A stretch of DNA of 64,000 bases from Hymenobacter sp. H14-R3 (GCF_030063445.1 NZ_JASITD010000002.1:202334-266333); one strand, 5' to 3'. Positions 41,997 through 50,524 are shown, counted from the first letter of the stretch. A program made the numbers and translations. The notes: generated by a model not told the origin, from the letters alone.

Positions 41997-43034
41997 CTAG
42001 CGCGCCCCAAAGTGGTTAAAGCCTTGCGCTTGCAGCGGCACGGCCTGGCCGGCTTTAGTGATGAGATTTACCGCGTCGTTGTGCTCCGTGAGGTGGCCGA
42101 TAACGGTAATATCAGGGTGGTTTTTAATCTTGGCGTGGTCGCCAACGGGGATGGTAAAGAGCAGCTCGTAGTCTTCGCCGCCGTTGAGGGCGGCCATAAT
42201 GGGGTCGAGGTTGAACTCGGCGGCGGCTTCGAGGGTGGGGTTAGCCAGGGGCAGGTACTCGCTGAATACGCGGGCGCCGGTGCCACTGGCGGCGCAGATG
42301 TGCAGCACTTCGGAGGCGAGGCCGTCGCTGATGTCAATCATGGCGGTGGGCTGCACGCCCAGTTCGCGCAGCTCGTGCATAATGTCGAGGCGGGCCTCGG
42401 GGCGCAGTTGGCGCTGCACCACGTAGTCGTAGTTATCGAGTTCTGGCTGGGTGTCGGGGTCGGCCAAAAAGGCTTGCTTTTCGCGCTCCAGCACTTGCAG
42501 GCCCAGGTAGGCCCCGCCGAGGTCGCCCGATACGCAGAGGATGTCGGTGGGCTTGCCGCCCGAGCGGCGCACGGCCTGGCCGGCCGCCACCATGCCCAAG
42601 GCCGTAACGCTGATAACCAGGCCGCCGCGGCTGCTGGTGGTGTCACCGCCCACCAGGTCGACGCCGTAGGCCTCGCAGGCAATGCGCATGCCGGCGTACA
42701 GCTCTTCCACGGCCTCCACGGTGAAGCGGCCAGGCAGGCTCAGTCCCACCACCACCTGGGTGGGCGTGGCCATCATGGCGGCCACGTCGGACACGTTGAC
42801 GGCTATTGCCTTGAAGCCCAGGTGCTTGAGGGGCGAAAACGATAGGTCGAAGTGCACGCCTTCCACCAGCAGGTCGGTAGTTAAGACTACCTCCTGCCCG
42901 GCGGGCGGGGCCAGAATGGCCGCGTCGTCGCCAATGCCCAGGACGGTGCTGGGCTGCGTGAGGGCAATGTCGCGCTGCAAGCGGCGAATGAGGCCAAACT
43001 CGCCGAGTTGGGAAAGGGGCGTTAAATCAGCCAT
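41997..43034 (-). CDS. thiL: Thiamine-monophosphate kinase
   Basis: 345-residue AIR-synthase-fold kinase that makes thiamine pyrophosphate from thiamine monophosphate and ATP. Motifs: GEFGLIRRLQR near the N-terminus, LGIGDDAAIL (metal and substrate Asp), TTDLLVEGVHFDL, GVDLVGGDTTSS and AMIDISDGLASE, with NGGEDYELLFTIP near the end. The length fits the family. The start at 43034 (MADLTPLSQLGEFG) is used; the open frame upstream to 43403 crosses the promoter and the divergent gene. A TAnnTTTG element lies at 43070-43077. No other thiamine genes or TPP riboswitch seen. Confidence 0.96.
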   Translation of the reverse strand: MADLTPLSQLGEFGLIRRLQRDIALTQPSTVLGIGDDAAILAPPAGQEVVLTTDLLVEGVHFDLSFSPLKHLGFKAIAVNVSDVAAMMATPTQVVVGLSLPGRFTVEAVEELYAGMRIACEAYGVDLVGGDTTSSRGGLVISVTALGMVAAGQAVRRSGGKPTDILCVSGDLGGAYLGLQVLEREKQAFLADPDTQPELDNYDYVVQRQLRPEARLDIMHELRELGVQPTAMIDISDGLASEVLHICAASGTGARVFSEYLPLANPTLEAAAEFNLDPIMAALNGGEDYELLFTIPVGDHAKIKNHPDITVIGHLTEHNDAVNLITKAGQAVPLQAQGFNHFGAR

Positions 43035-43069
43035 AAAAACGAGGGGAAAACGAGCACTAAAAACGGCCG

Positions 43070-43077
43070 CAAAGGTA
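43070..43077 (-). promoter_or_regulatory. -7 element of thiL
   Basis: TACCTTTG on the minus strand (TAnnTTTG), 35 bp before the ATG. Confidence 0.45.
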
Positions 43078-43161
43078 CGGCCGGGGGCAGGCGGGCGCGC
43101 GGGGCCGTAATTTGGTGCCCCCGGCCGCACCTTATTACCGCCGGGTATTCGTTTGGTTCTG

Positions 43162-43761
43162 ATGAAAGCCGTTCTTTTTGCCGGTCTGCTGACCCTCGCC
43201 GTGCTGCCCATGTGCAAGCCCGATGCCACCAAAAGCACCACCACCGCCGCCAGCCCCGCCTCGCCGGCGGCCGTGCGCGCCCAGCTCGACGTACTGCGCG
43301 ACTCGGCCAACGTAAACTGGCAGCGCATGGTGGCCAGCGACGATAAAACCCTCGACAACCTGCGCGAGCTGCTGCAAGACCTCAGCAAGTACCCCGGGGC
43401 CAACCAGCCGCGGCTGGCTCAGCTGCGCGCAGAACGCGCCAGCGTGCAGAAACAGCGCTACACCCGCACAACAATGGCTTCGTCGGCGCTCATCGACCAG
43501 TACGATACCGCGCAGGACTCGCTGCTGAGGCACGTGTACACCATTGCCGCGCCCGGCGGCAATGCCCCCACCGAAGGAGTACGCGACCGCGTGGAAGCCG
43601 TGCAGGCTGCCGACCACAACGTAGTAGGCTACCGCGCCCATTATGATGCCGCCGCCAAAGCCTACAACGCCTACCTGCGAGTGCACCGCGACGAGCTGCC
43701 CAAGCTGGGCAGCAAGTACGCCGGCTTGCAACCGTTCCCGCTGTTTGAGCTGGGTCAATAG
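43162..43761 (+). CDS. Hypothetical helical lipoprotein
   Basis: 199-residue exported protein. The N-terminus MKAVLFAGLLTLAVLPMC ends in a likely lipobox Cys and is followed by a Thr/Ala/Ser/Pro linker. The rest is helical and charged (AQLDVLRDSANVNWQRMVAS, NLRELLQDLSKYPGANQPRL, HYDAAAKAYNAYLRVHRDEL), with coiled-coil character. Similar proteins are often labelled 'viral A-type inclusion protein' in Bacteroidota, a name without functional meaning. It is divergent from thiL. The ATG at 43162 is used instead of TTG at 43153. Confidence 0.78.
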   Translation: MKAVLFAGLLTLAVLPMCKPDATKSTTTAASPASPAAVRAQLDVLRDSANVNWQRMVASDDKTLDNLRELLQDLSKYPGANQPRLAQLRAERASVQKQRYTRTTMASSALIDQYDTAQDSLLRHVYTIAAPGGNAPTEGVRDRVEAVQAADHNVVGYRAHYDAAAKAYNAYLRVHRDELPKLGSKYAGLQPFPLFELGQ

Positions 43762-43882
43762 GCTGATTTAGTTGCGTTTCGGGAAATATCCGGTATATTT
43801 TGGCGGCGCTGCAACCTGTTGCATTCGGCGGGGCTCCCCACAACGTACCAGCTGCTTATTTTCCAAAACCCCACTACCACTC

Positions 43883-44038
43883 ATGCCTAAATTCTTTACC
43901 CACCTGCGCCTGCCCCTGCTGGCCCTGCTCACGAGCTTCGCGCTCACGTCCTGCTTCGACCGCGATAAGAAGTGCGACCCAAAACCCAAAGACTGGTGTG
44001 GCACCACTACTACCACTCCCACTGGCGGAGCCAAGTAG
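43883..44038 (+). CDS. Small lipoprotein
   Basis: 51-residue predicted lipoprotein: basic start (MPKFFTHLRL), hydrophobic core (PLLALLTSFALTSC, lipobox LTSC), then a short Lys/Asp/Cys-rich tail (FDRDKKCDPKPKDWCG) and a Thr/Gly end. Two further Cys could form a disulfide or bind metal. No family recognised. A 27-bp-stem terminator follows immediately, which supports a real transcript. Confidence 0.65.
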   Translation: MPKFFTHLRLPLLALLTSFALTSCFDRDKKCDPKPKDWCGTTTTTPTGGAK

Positions 44039-44058
44039 CACCACAATTGCTAGGCCCA

Positions 44059-44119
44059 GCAAAATCTGCTGCTAAAAAGAAGCCTCAGCAAGAGGCTTCT
44101 TTTTAGCAGCAGATTTTGC
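44059..44119. terminator. Strong bidirectional terminator
   Basis: A perfect 27-bp stem (44059-44085 with 44093-44119) and seven-base loop, containing ctaaaaagaagcct and its complement, so both strands have a T-run. It lies between the convergent small lipoprotein and NYN genes. Confidence 0.88.
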
Positions 44120-44131
44120 ACTGATTACTAC

Positions 44132-45220
44132 CTACTTATCTTCCCCAGGGTTCAGCTCCCGCACGTCGGGATGCTGGTAATTGACGAGGATAACGGAGAA
44201 GGGGTGCGGCTCGCCCTCGCGCTTTTCGATGCGCACGGCCCCGGCGTCGCGCAGGTGGGTGAGCAGCTGGCGGCGCTCCCAGTCGGGCAGTTCGGGCAGC
44301 ACGTCGGTGAGGCGGCGCAGGAAAGGGCTGGCCCATATCTCGGACGCATTCTGCTGGTTACCAAATTTTTGCATCTGCTCCAGCAGGAATTCCAGGCAGC
44401 GGCGCTCGTCGGGCAGCATCACGCGCCGGATGGGCAGGAAGGTGGCCGGCTCTTGCAGCAGCTGGTCCATCAGGCTGAGGGGCTTGGGGGCCGGGCGCAC
44501 GGGCGCGGCGGCCGGGGTGCTGGCCGCATCCTGGGTGGTTGGGGCCGGGGTATCGGCCGCATCCTGGGCGGCCTGGCGGGCGGCGGCGGTGGGCACGCCC
44601 ACGGTGCCCTGCGCGCGCAGGCGGCGGGCATCTTCGGCCAGTTGCAGGCGGGCGGCGCGGTGGTCTTCGAGGGCCTGGAGGCGCTCGGCGGGCAGCAGCC
44701 GGCGGGCATCGAGGAAGTGCTCCTGGCCCAGCATCAGCAGCAAGTCGCCGGACACGCTTTCGCGGAAACCCACCACCTTCACCTGCCGGGCCTGCCGGCG
44801 CAGGTGTTGCAGCACCGGAATGTAGTCGCGGTCGCCGGCCACCAGCACAAACGTGCCGATATCGGGCCGGGTGTAGAGCACCTCCAGCGCGTCGATGCAG
44901 AGCTGCATATCGGCCGCGTTCTTATGGTCGGTGCCCAGCACGTTGCGCGTATCCACGCCCATGAGGTACAGGGGGCCCTGCGGCCCGGTGGGCAGGCGGT
45001 CGAAATCGGCGTAGGCGTAGAGCACCAGCGAATCGAGGCCCAGCTCGCGCTTGAGCGTGTCGCGCAGGGCGCGCACCAAGTCGAGGGCGTAGTCGTGGGG
45101 GTCTTGCGGGTCGAGGTAGTGGTTTTTAAGAAAATAGTAAACGTTCTCAAAATCAATGAAAACCGCGGCATACGGCGAGGCCGCCGCCGGCACCGCCGAA
45201 AAAGTAGTAGGATTGGGCAT
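44132..45220 (-). CDS. NYN domain protein (LabA/DUF88-like, PIN-fold)
   Basis: 362-residue cytoplasmic protein. The N-terminal NYN nuclease-like domain (about 15-175) has the acidic residues of the PIN fold in AAVFIDFENVYYFLKNH, KNAADMQLCIDALEVLY and GTFVLVAGDRDYIPVLQHL. A Pro/Ala linker (about 225-265) is followed by a C-terminal helical, winged-helix-like region (CLEFLLEQMQKFGNQQNASE, LPELPDWERRQLLTHLRDAG), as in OST-HTH/LOTUS-type proteins. RNA cleavage or binding is likely by family but the target is unknown. The ATG at 45220 is used; the longer frame lacks conserved sequence. Confidence 0.87.
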   Translation of the reverse strand: MPNPTTFSAVPAAASPYAAVFIDFENVYYFLKNHYLDPQDPHDYALDLVRALRDTLKRELGLDSLVLYAYADFDRLPTGPQGPLYLMGVDTRNVLGTDHKNAADMQLCIDALEVLYTRPDIGTFVLVAGDRDYIPVLQHLRRQARQVKVVGFRESVSGDLLLMLGQEHFLDARRLLPAERLQALEDHRAARLQLAEDARRLRAQGTVGVPTAAARQAAQDAADTPAPTTQDAASTPAAAPVRPAPKPLSLMDQLLQEPATFLPIRRVMLPDERRCLEFLLEQMQKFGNQQNASEIWASPFLRRLTDVLPELPDWERRQLLTHLRDAGAVRIEKREGEPHPFSVILVNYQHPDVRELNPGEDK

Positions 45221-45454
45221 TAGTAGTAGAATAAGAAGGCAGCCAACCACCGGATAGCCCGGTGAGCGGTAGAGCAAGAGGGTGGGGGCAAATGTCGGGG
45301 GCAGGCGGGCCGCGGCCGGCAGCGGGCCAGCTAAAAAGTCAGGGCAAGCTCATAATTAGCTGCTTTTCAAAGAAGCCCGCCGCCCGCCCGATTGTTCCTG
45401 GCTGGGCTTAGCGGCGGTGTGGTGTGGACCTTTGCGGCCTTCTGCCCTTGCCTT

Positions 45455-48400
45455 ATGTTGTCTCCGTTTCTTTACCGCGCCGGCTGGCTGCTTCCGGCGG
45501 TTTTGTTGCTCGCCACGCCCGCCCACGCCCAGCAAGTAGGCGACCGGCCGCCCACCCAGGACCCGTTTGGCCGCCGCCCGGTGCGGGCGCGGGAGGTGCC
45601 GGGCGGACGGTATGAGTCGCACTCATTTGACACAGAAAAAGGGCTACTAACAATCCAGGCTACCGATGGCAGTAGCCGGCAAATACAGGAATGGGGTACA
45701 GGCGTCGTGAAAATCAACTACTTCGCGCCCGGTCGGCAGCCAGTGGCTGATTCATCACTGAGTGTATTGAATAACAATACATTACCTCACACAGACGGAG
45801 TAACGGTAAGGGCACCAGATGGGAAGCATGTAGTGCTGCTCGCCAACCCTTCGTCGGCCACGGCGACCACGGTTCGCCTACGCACCAACCACGGCATTAT
45901 AATTATTCAAAAAAGCTCGCTGCAAGTCAGTTGGGAATATGGAAGCGATATCCTGTTCAGCGAAGCCGCCGCGCCCTTTCGCCGCCAGCCCCGCACCGCC
46001 CAATTGCCCCCACGACCGGACTCGCAGCGCCCGGGCTACGCCGCGGATGAGGGGGTGGGCACGGGGGTGCGCTTTCGCCTCGCGCCGGGCGAGCGGCTGT
46101 ATGGCACGGGGGCCCGCGCCCTGCCCCTCGACCGGCGCGGCTACCGGCTGGAGCTCTACAACCAGGCCCACTACGGCTACCAGAACGGCGAGCAAAACCT
46201 GAACGTGACGCTGCCCGTGGTGCTCAGCAGCCGGGGCTACCTGCTGCTGTTCGACCACTATGCCCCGGCCTACCTCGACCTGGGCCAGCAGCAGCCCGAC
46301 GCCCTCGAATACGGCGCGCGGGGCCTCAACAGCCTGAGCTACTTTGTGGTAACGGGCCGGGACCAGGGCGAAATCCTGAACCGCTACACGGCCCTCACCG
46401 GCCGGCAGCCGCTGCCGCCGCGCTGGGCGCTGGGCCTCATCCAGAGCCGCTTTGGCTACCGCAGCCAGGCCCAGATGCTGGCCGTGGCCGCCCGCATGCG
46501 CCGCGAAAACTTCCCGCTCGATGCGCTGGTACTCGACCTGTTTTGGTTTGGCGGCACCACCCGGCAGGGCGACTTTGCCTGGGACGCGGCCAATTTCCCC
46601 GACCCCGCCGGCATGATGCACGACCTGAAAGCGCAGGGCGTGCACACGATACTCATTTCGGAGCCCTACGTAATGCGTACCTCGCTGAACGATAGCCTCG
46701 TGCGCACGCAGGGGCTGGTGGGCACCACGGCGGCGGGCCGGCCGTTTACGGTGGGCTCGTTTTGGGCGGGGCCGGCGAGCATTCTGGATGTGTTTAAGCC
46801 CCAGGCCCATACGTGGCTGTGGGCGCAGTACCAGCGCCTGCACGACCAAGGGGCCGCCGGCTGGTGGAGCGACCTCGGCGAACCCGAAAACCACCCCCTG
46901 GCCATGCACCACGCGCTGGGCCCCGCCGCCCAGGTGCACAACGCCTACGGCATGACCTGGGCCCAGATTTTGCAGGACAACTACGCCCGCACCTACCCCG
47001 ATGAGCGCCTCTTCAACCTGGCGCGCTCGGGCTGGGCGGGTATGCAGCGCAACTCGGTGTTTCCGTGGAGCGGCGACATCAACCGCTCGTGGAATGGCTT
47101 GCAAGCGCAGGTGCCCATCATGCTGGGCATGGGCCAGGCGGGCGTGGGCTACATGCACTCCGACGCCGGCGGCTTCGGGGCCAACGCCACCCAAGACCCC
47201 GAGCTCTACACGCGCTGGCTTCAGCTGGCGGCGCTCTGCCCCATCATGCGCCCGCACTCCGACCAGGTGGTGGCTCCCGAGCCCTACACCTACCCCGAGC
47301 CTTACAGGAGCATCGTGCGGCGGTACGCGCATCTGCGCTACGAATTGCTGCCCTATCTCTACACGCTGGCCGCGCAAAACACGCTAACGGGCGCGCCGCT
47401 GGCACGGGCTATGGATTTTACTTCGAAGGAAGAATGGGGACTTAGGAAGGAAGAATTGGATGGCGGAGACTGGGGAGTGCCCGCCTCCCCTGCCTCCGCA
47501 TCTTCCCCAAGTTCAGTGGAAGAAGGTGGGGGCAAAACTGCTCTTACGCCAGCCCCCACAGCAGACCTAGCCCCACCTGGCGACCAATACCTGCTCGGCC
47601 CCAACCTGCTGGTGGCCCCCATCAACCAGCCCGGCCAGCGGCGGCGCAACGTGGTGCTGCCCGCCACGCCCGGCGGCTGGGTCGATTGGGAAACCGGCCA
47701 AACGCTGCCCGGCGGCCAAACTGTTGGGCTAAACGCGCCGCTGGAGCACATTCCGCTGCTGGCCCGTGCCGGAGCCATTGTGCCCATGACGGCCTACCGC
47801 GCCAGCACTACCGCCTACCGGCCCGACACGCTGGTGGTGCGCTACTTCCCCGACCCTAGCGTTTCGACCTCGGTTTTTACGATGTATGAAGATGATGGGC
47901 ACGCTGCGCAGGCGCTCAAGCAGCAGCAATTCGCCACAATAGAATTAACTGCCAGTACTACTGATGATTACACCACCTTCACAGCCGTTGCCTCGGGCAA
48001 ATACCCCGGCGCCCCCAGCCAGCGGCTGGTGCAGCTACGCATAGCCAGAGTAGCCAGCGCGCCTGTCGCGGTGCAGTTGGCAGGCCAGCCGCTAGCCGCC
48101 ACCGAGTGGCACTATGATGCCGTACGCCACGAATTGCAGCTGCAATTTCCACTCGCACAGCGAGCCAGTGTCTCTGTCGCCAATTTGCGCTTGCTCACTG
48201 AGCCCGCTATGCAGCTTGACCCCGAAACCCTGACGCTCACCGCACCCGATAGCCGCACCTTCACCGGCTCGGCAGGCTTGCACTACGAGCGCTACGTGGC
48301 GGCCGATAGCCCCGCGCCGCTGCGCATTCGCAACGCGCGCGGGCAGGTGGTGCGCGAGCTGCCTACTCAAGCCGCCGCTGGTATTCATGCCCTGTCTTGG

Positions 48401-48493
48401 GATGGCCGCGATGCCCAAGGCCAACTGCTGACGCCCGGCGTTTATGAGGTGGAGCTGGCCGGACAACATCAGCAGCTGGTACGAATGCCGTGA
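45455..48493 (+). CDS. Glycoside hydrolase family 31 (alpha-glucosidase type)
   Basis: 1012-residue secreted enzyme that cleaves alpha-linked glucose or xylose. Signal peptide FLYRAGWLLPAVLLLATPAH; N-terminal beta domain; (beta/alpha)8 barrel with PPRWALGLIQSRFGYRSQAQ, the nucleophile region GWWSDLGEPENHP, and HSDAGGFGANATQDPELYTR. DUF5110-like region near FTMYEDDGHAAQALK, and a C-terminal FlgD/Ig-like domain with PLRIRNARGQVVRELPT and LSWDGRDAQGQLLTPGVYEV. Odd: about 50 low-complexity residues (656-708) sit between AMDF and DQYLLGP, where relatives have a short turn. Codon use in 45612-45950 and 47900-48200 is less GC-rich than the rest. The start ATG at 45455 fits the signal peptide. Confidence 0.92.
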   Translation: MLSPFLYRAGWLLPAVLLLATPAHAQQVGDRPPTQDPFGRRPVRAREVPGGRYESHSFDTEKGLLTIQATDGSSRQIQEWGTGVVKINYFAPGRQPVADSSLSVLNNNTLPHTDGVTVRAPDGKHVVLLANPSSATATTVRLRTNHGIIIIQKSSLQVSWEYGSDILFSEAAAPFRRQPRTAQLPPRPDSQRPGYAADEGVGTGVRFRLAPGERLYGTGARALPLDRRGYRLELYNQAHYGYQNGEQNLNVTLPVVLSSRGYLLLFDHYAPAYLDLGQQQPDALEYGARGLNSLSYFVVTGRDQGEILNRYTALTGRQPLPPRWALGLIQSRFGYRSQAQMLAVAARMRRENFPLDALVLDLFWFGGTTRQGDFAWDAANFPDPAGMMHDLKAQGVHTILISEPYVMRTSLNDSLVRTQGLVGTTAAGRPFTVGSFWAGPASILDVFKPQAHTWLWAQYQRLHDQGAAGWWSDLGEPENHPLAMHHALGPAAQVHNAYGMTWAQILQDNYARTYPDERLFNLARSGWAGMQRNSVFPWSGDINRSWNGLQAQVPIMLGMGQAGVGYMHSDAGGFGANATQDPELYTRWLQLAALCPIMRPHSDQVVAPEPYTYPEPYRSIVRRYAHLRYELLPYLYTLAAQNTLTGAPLARAMDFTSKEEWGLRKEELDGGDWGVPASPASASSPSSVEEGGGKTALTPAPTADLAPPGDQYLLGPNLLVAPINQPGQRRRNVVLPATPGGWVDWETGQTLPGGQTVGLNAPLEHIPLLARAGAIVPMTAYRASTTAYRPDTLVVRYFPDPSVSTSVFTMYEDDGHAAQALKQQQFATIELTASTTDDYTTFTAVASGKYPGAPSQRLVQLRIARVASAPVAVQLAGQPLAATEWHYDAVRHELQLQFPLAQRASVSVANLRLLTEPAMQLDPETLTLTAPDSRTFTGSAGLHYERYVAADSPAPLRIRNARGQVVRELPTQAAAGIHALSWDGRDAQGQLLTPGVYEVELAGQHQQLVRMP
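47418..47580 (+). repeat. Low-complexity in-frame insertion in the GH31 gene
   Basis: Purine-rich (gaaggaagaatggggactta) then pyrimidine-rich sequence that keeps the reading frame and encodes EEWGLRKEELDGGDWG and a Pro/Ala/Ser stretch. It contrasts with flanking codon use and looks like an acquired intergenic repeat. Confidence 0.5.
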
Positions 48494-48494
48494 C

Positions 48495-48616
48495 TGTTTT
48501 TAGCCCGCAGAGGGCGCTGAGGTTTACGCAGAAGGCGCTGAGGCTAAAGCCCTTGTGGGACCGTATGCTTCTGCGCCTTCTGCGTAAACCTCAGCGCCCT
48601 CTGCGGGCTAAAAACA
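48495..48616. repeat. 44-bp perfect inverted repeat between convergent genes
   Basis: Arms 48495-48538 and 48573-48616 are exactly complementary (gcagagggcgctgaggttta core) with a 34-bp centre, 1 bp after the GH31 stop and 4 bp before the L,D-transpeptidase stop. The T/A runs at the ends allow bidirectional termination. It resembles 'cgcagagg...ctgaggtttacgcag' palindromes dispersed in other bacteria. Confidence 0.75.
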
Positions 48617-48620
48617 ACTG

Positions 48621-49463
48621 TTACGAGTTGCTGGCCGGCTTCAATGAAAGCGCCGCCAACGCCACATTCTGGTTCAGGTATTTGGAAGTGTACCCGGCGT
48701 TCGACTTGCTCAGAAACAAGCAGCTACCGCCTTCCACCGCGTCGATAATCTGCGAATATTGGGCGAGCGGCAAGGCGGGGCAGCCGAGGCTGCGGCCCAG
48801 GCGGCCGTTTTGCTTGATGAATTCCTCGCTCACGTAGTCGGCGCCGTGCATCACGATGGAGCGGGCAAAGGCATTGGTGTTGAAGCCCTCATCTACGCCT
48901 TTCAAGCGGAGCGAGTGACCGTGCTTGCCCTCGTACTCCTGGCCCGTAACGTAGAAGCCCAAACTACTCATGTTGCTCTGGTCGGTGTTCGAAAACTGGT
49001 CGGCCCCATTCTCGCCCGAGTTGTGGCCGTGGGCTACCAGCGTGTGAAACAGGATTCTGTTGCTGTGCAGGTCGAGTACCCAGAGGCGCTTTTCGGTCGA
49101 GGGCAGGTCGAAGTCCACCACCGTCAGGTGCTGCTGGTTGTCGGCCAGGTGGCCGGTTTCACGCAGGTTGAGGTAGCCGGTCATCGCCTTCTCAAACACC
49201 TCGAAGCGCAGGCCCTGCTGCTCGGCACCCAAGCGGTTATAGGTCTGGCGCAGGGTTGCATCGAAGCGGGCCAGCGGCGTGAGGGCTACGGCTACTGTAG
49301 TCGTAGCAGCCGGCGTGTGGGCCGACGAGCGCATGAGCGGCCCGGCCAGCGGCGTAGCCAAAAACAGCGAGGCCACAAAGGGCAGCACGCGCCGCACAAA
49401 GCGCTGCGAGCGGCGGCGACCGTCGCGCTGGCGTTGAACTACGCTGCAATGATGCTTTTTCAT
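48621..49463 (-). CDS. L,D-transpeptidase-like protein (YkuD_2 family)
   Basis: 280-residue exported protein of the murein L,D-transpeptidase catalytic-domain family. The N-terminus is very basic (MKKHHCSVVQRQRDGRRRSQ) and leads to a signal/anchor (VLPFVASLFLATPLAG). The catalytic half has LTVVDFDLPSTEKRLWVLDL, LFHTLVAHGHNSG, the His motif IVMHGADYVSEEFIKQNGRL and the Cys motif RSLGCPALPL. This fold may cross-link or trim peptidoglycan; for this subfamily the activity is by homology only. It is paralogous to the next gene (49593-50435) with about the same length. It ends at the 44-bp inverted repeat. Confidence 0.88.
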   Translation of the reverse strand: MKKHHCSVVQRQRDGRRRSQRFVRRVLPFVASLFLATPLAGPLMRSSAHTPAATTTVAVALTPLARFDATLRQTYNRLGAEQQGLRFEVFEKAMTGYLNLRETGHLADNQQHLTVVDFDLPSTEKRLWVLDLHSNRILFHTLVAHGHNSGENGADQFSNTDQSNMSSLGFYVTGQEYEGKHGHSLRLKGVDEGFNTNAFARSIVMHGADYVSEEFIKQNGRLGRSLGCPALPLAQYSQIIDAVEGGSCLFLSKSNAGYTSKYLNQNVALAALSLKPASNS

Positions 49464-49592
49464 AACAATTTCGACGTGAAACGTAAGTGGAAAGCGTCCG
49501 CCAAAACGAACTACCTGTTTCGAAAGATACTATACGAGATTCGAAACCGGTTGGGTAGTGCCAAACGGAACACTCGCCCAAATAATTCCGGC

Positions 49593-50428
49593 TCAGCGCC
49601 AGCCGCGCCGGGCAAAGCGCCGACCGGCGGCCGGCCCGTTGAGCCAACGCGAGGCCAGGCCCGGCCCGCTCACCAGCAGCAGGCTACCCGTTTGCACCGT
49701 GCTGATAATCTGCTTGTACTGCGTGGGCGGCAGCGCCGGGCAGCCCCGGCTGTAGCCCAGGTGGCCGTGCTGGCGCAGGTAGTCGGGGCTGGCATAGTCG
49801 GCGGCGTGCAGCACAATGTAGCGGTCAAAGACGTTGCTGTTTTCGCCCTTATCGAGGCCCTGCAACCGGCGCGAGTAACCGTGCTTGCCGCCGTAGGTGC
49901 CCGAGGTGCGGTAAAAACCCAGCGACGTGCACTCCGAGCTCTGCTCGTTGGAAAAGCGCCGCGCCCGCAGGTGGCCCGAGCCCAGGCCGTGAGCTACCAG
50001 GCTATGGTGCAGCACTTTAGCATTTTTCAGGTCGATAACCCACAGGCGCTCGGTAGAGTTGGGCAGGTCCATGTCGGCCACGGCCAGCAGGCCGGCCCGC
50101 TCGATGCGGCCGGTGGGGTGCAGTGTGAGGTAGCCCACGCAGGCCTGCGCCAGCACCTCGGGCCGCAGCGCGGCCGCCTCGGGCCCCAATGCGCTGTGCA
50201 GCTGGGCAATAGCCTGGCGCAGGGTATCGGGCACGCCGGCCACGGTGGGCACGGGCGTAGGCAGTAGCGAATCGGGCAGCGCCGCCCGGCGGAGCGAATC
50301 GGCGGCGGCCCGCCCCGCCAGTGGGGCCGCGCTGGCCGGGTGCGCCTGAGGCTGGCAGGCCCCCAGGCCCAGGCCGCCCAAGCTTAAAAAAGCCGCGCAG
50401 TAGGGCAAAAACGGGCGGAATGCAGCGC
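49593..50428 (-). pseudogene. Alternative short form of the following gene, not independent (see 49593-50435)
   Basis: This entry only records that the 49593-50435 gene has no better downstream start; nothing indicates a broken gene here. Confidence 0.02.
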
Positions 50429-50435
50429 ATCTCAT
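49593..50435 (-). CDS. L,D-transpeptidase-like lipoprotein (YkuD_2 family), paralogue
   Basis: 280-residue predicted lipoprotein: MRCAAFRPFLPYCAAFLSLG with LGLGAC as lipobox (Cys27), then an Ala/Pro/Arg-rich linker. The catalytic part mirrors the neighbour: LLAVADMDLPNSTERLWVID, LVAHGLGSGH, the His motif IVLHAADYASPDYLRQHGHL (HAAD instead of HGAD), and the Cys motif SRGCPALPP. The N-terminal third differs strongly between the two. They are 129 bp apart on the same strand. A -7 element ends 4 bp before the ATG (50440-50447), so the message may be leaderless. Confidence 0.87.
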   Translation of the reverse strand: MRCAAFRPFLPYCAAFLSLGGLGLGACQPQAHPASAAPLAGRAAADSLRRAALPDSLLPTPVPTVAGVPDTLRQAIAQLHSALGPEAAALRPEVLAQACVGYLTLHPTGRIERAGLLAVADMDLPNSTERLWVIDLKNAKVLHHSLVAHGLGSGHLRARRFSNEQSSECTSLGFYRTSGTYGGKHGYSRRLQGLDKGENSNVFDRYIVLHAADYASPDYLRQHGHLGYSRGCPALPPTQYKQIISTVQTGSLLLVSGPGLASRWLNGPAAGRRFARRGWR

Positions 50436-50439
50436 TACC

Positions 50440-50447
50440 CAAAGTTA
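50440..50447 (-). promoter_or_regulatory. -7 element next to the start of the second L,D-transpeptidase gene
   Basis: TAACTTTG on the minus strand (TAnnTTTG), ending 4 bp before the ATG at 50435. It implies a leaderless transcript or a start further inside. Confidence 0.45.
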
Positions 50448-50456
50448 GCCGCGAAA

Positions 50457-50506
50457 AAGCAGCGCCGGCTCCCTTTTCGGCTAAAAAAAGGAACCGGCGC
50501 GGCTTT
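50457..50506 (-). terminator. Terminator of the metal-locus operon
   Basis: Stem gcgccggttcc / gggagccggcgc (imperfect) followed by a T-run on the minus strand, 19 bp past the DUF4198 gene. Confidence 0.7.
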
Positions 50507-50524
50507 TCGGGCGGAGCCCCGCCC

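Noticed and set aside
43034..43161. TPP riboswitch near thiL
   Set aside because: The space before thiL is short and shows no thi-box-like sequence.
41997..43403. Long N-terminal form of ThiL
   Set aside because: The extra 123 codons run through the promoter and into the divergent gene; the family N-terminus begins at 43034.
45878..47377. 499-codon minus-strand frame opposite the GH31 gene
   Set aside because: Antisense shadow of a well-supported enzyme.
49593..50428. Idea that the second L,D-transpeptidase gene has a shorter or broken form
   Set aside because: The frame from 50435 is intact, with lipobox and both catalytic motifs; the near-zero-confidence pseudogene line in the feature list should be ignored.
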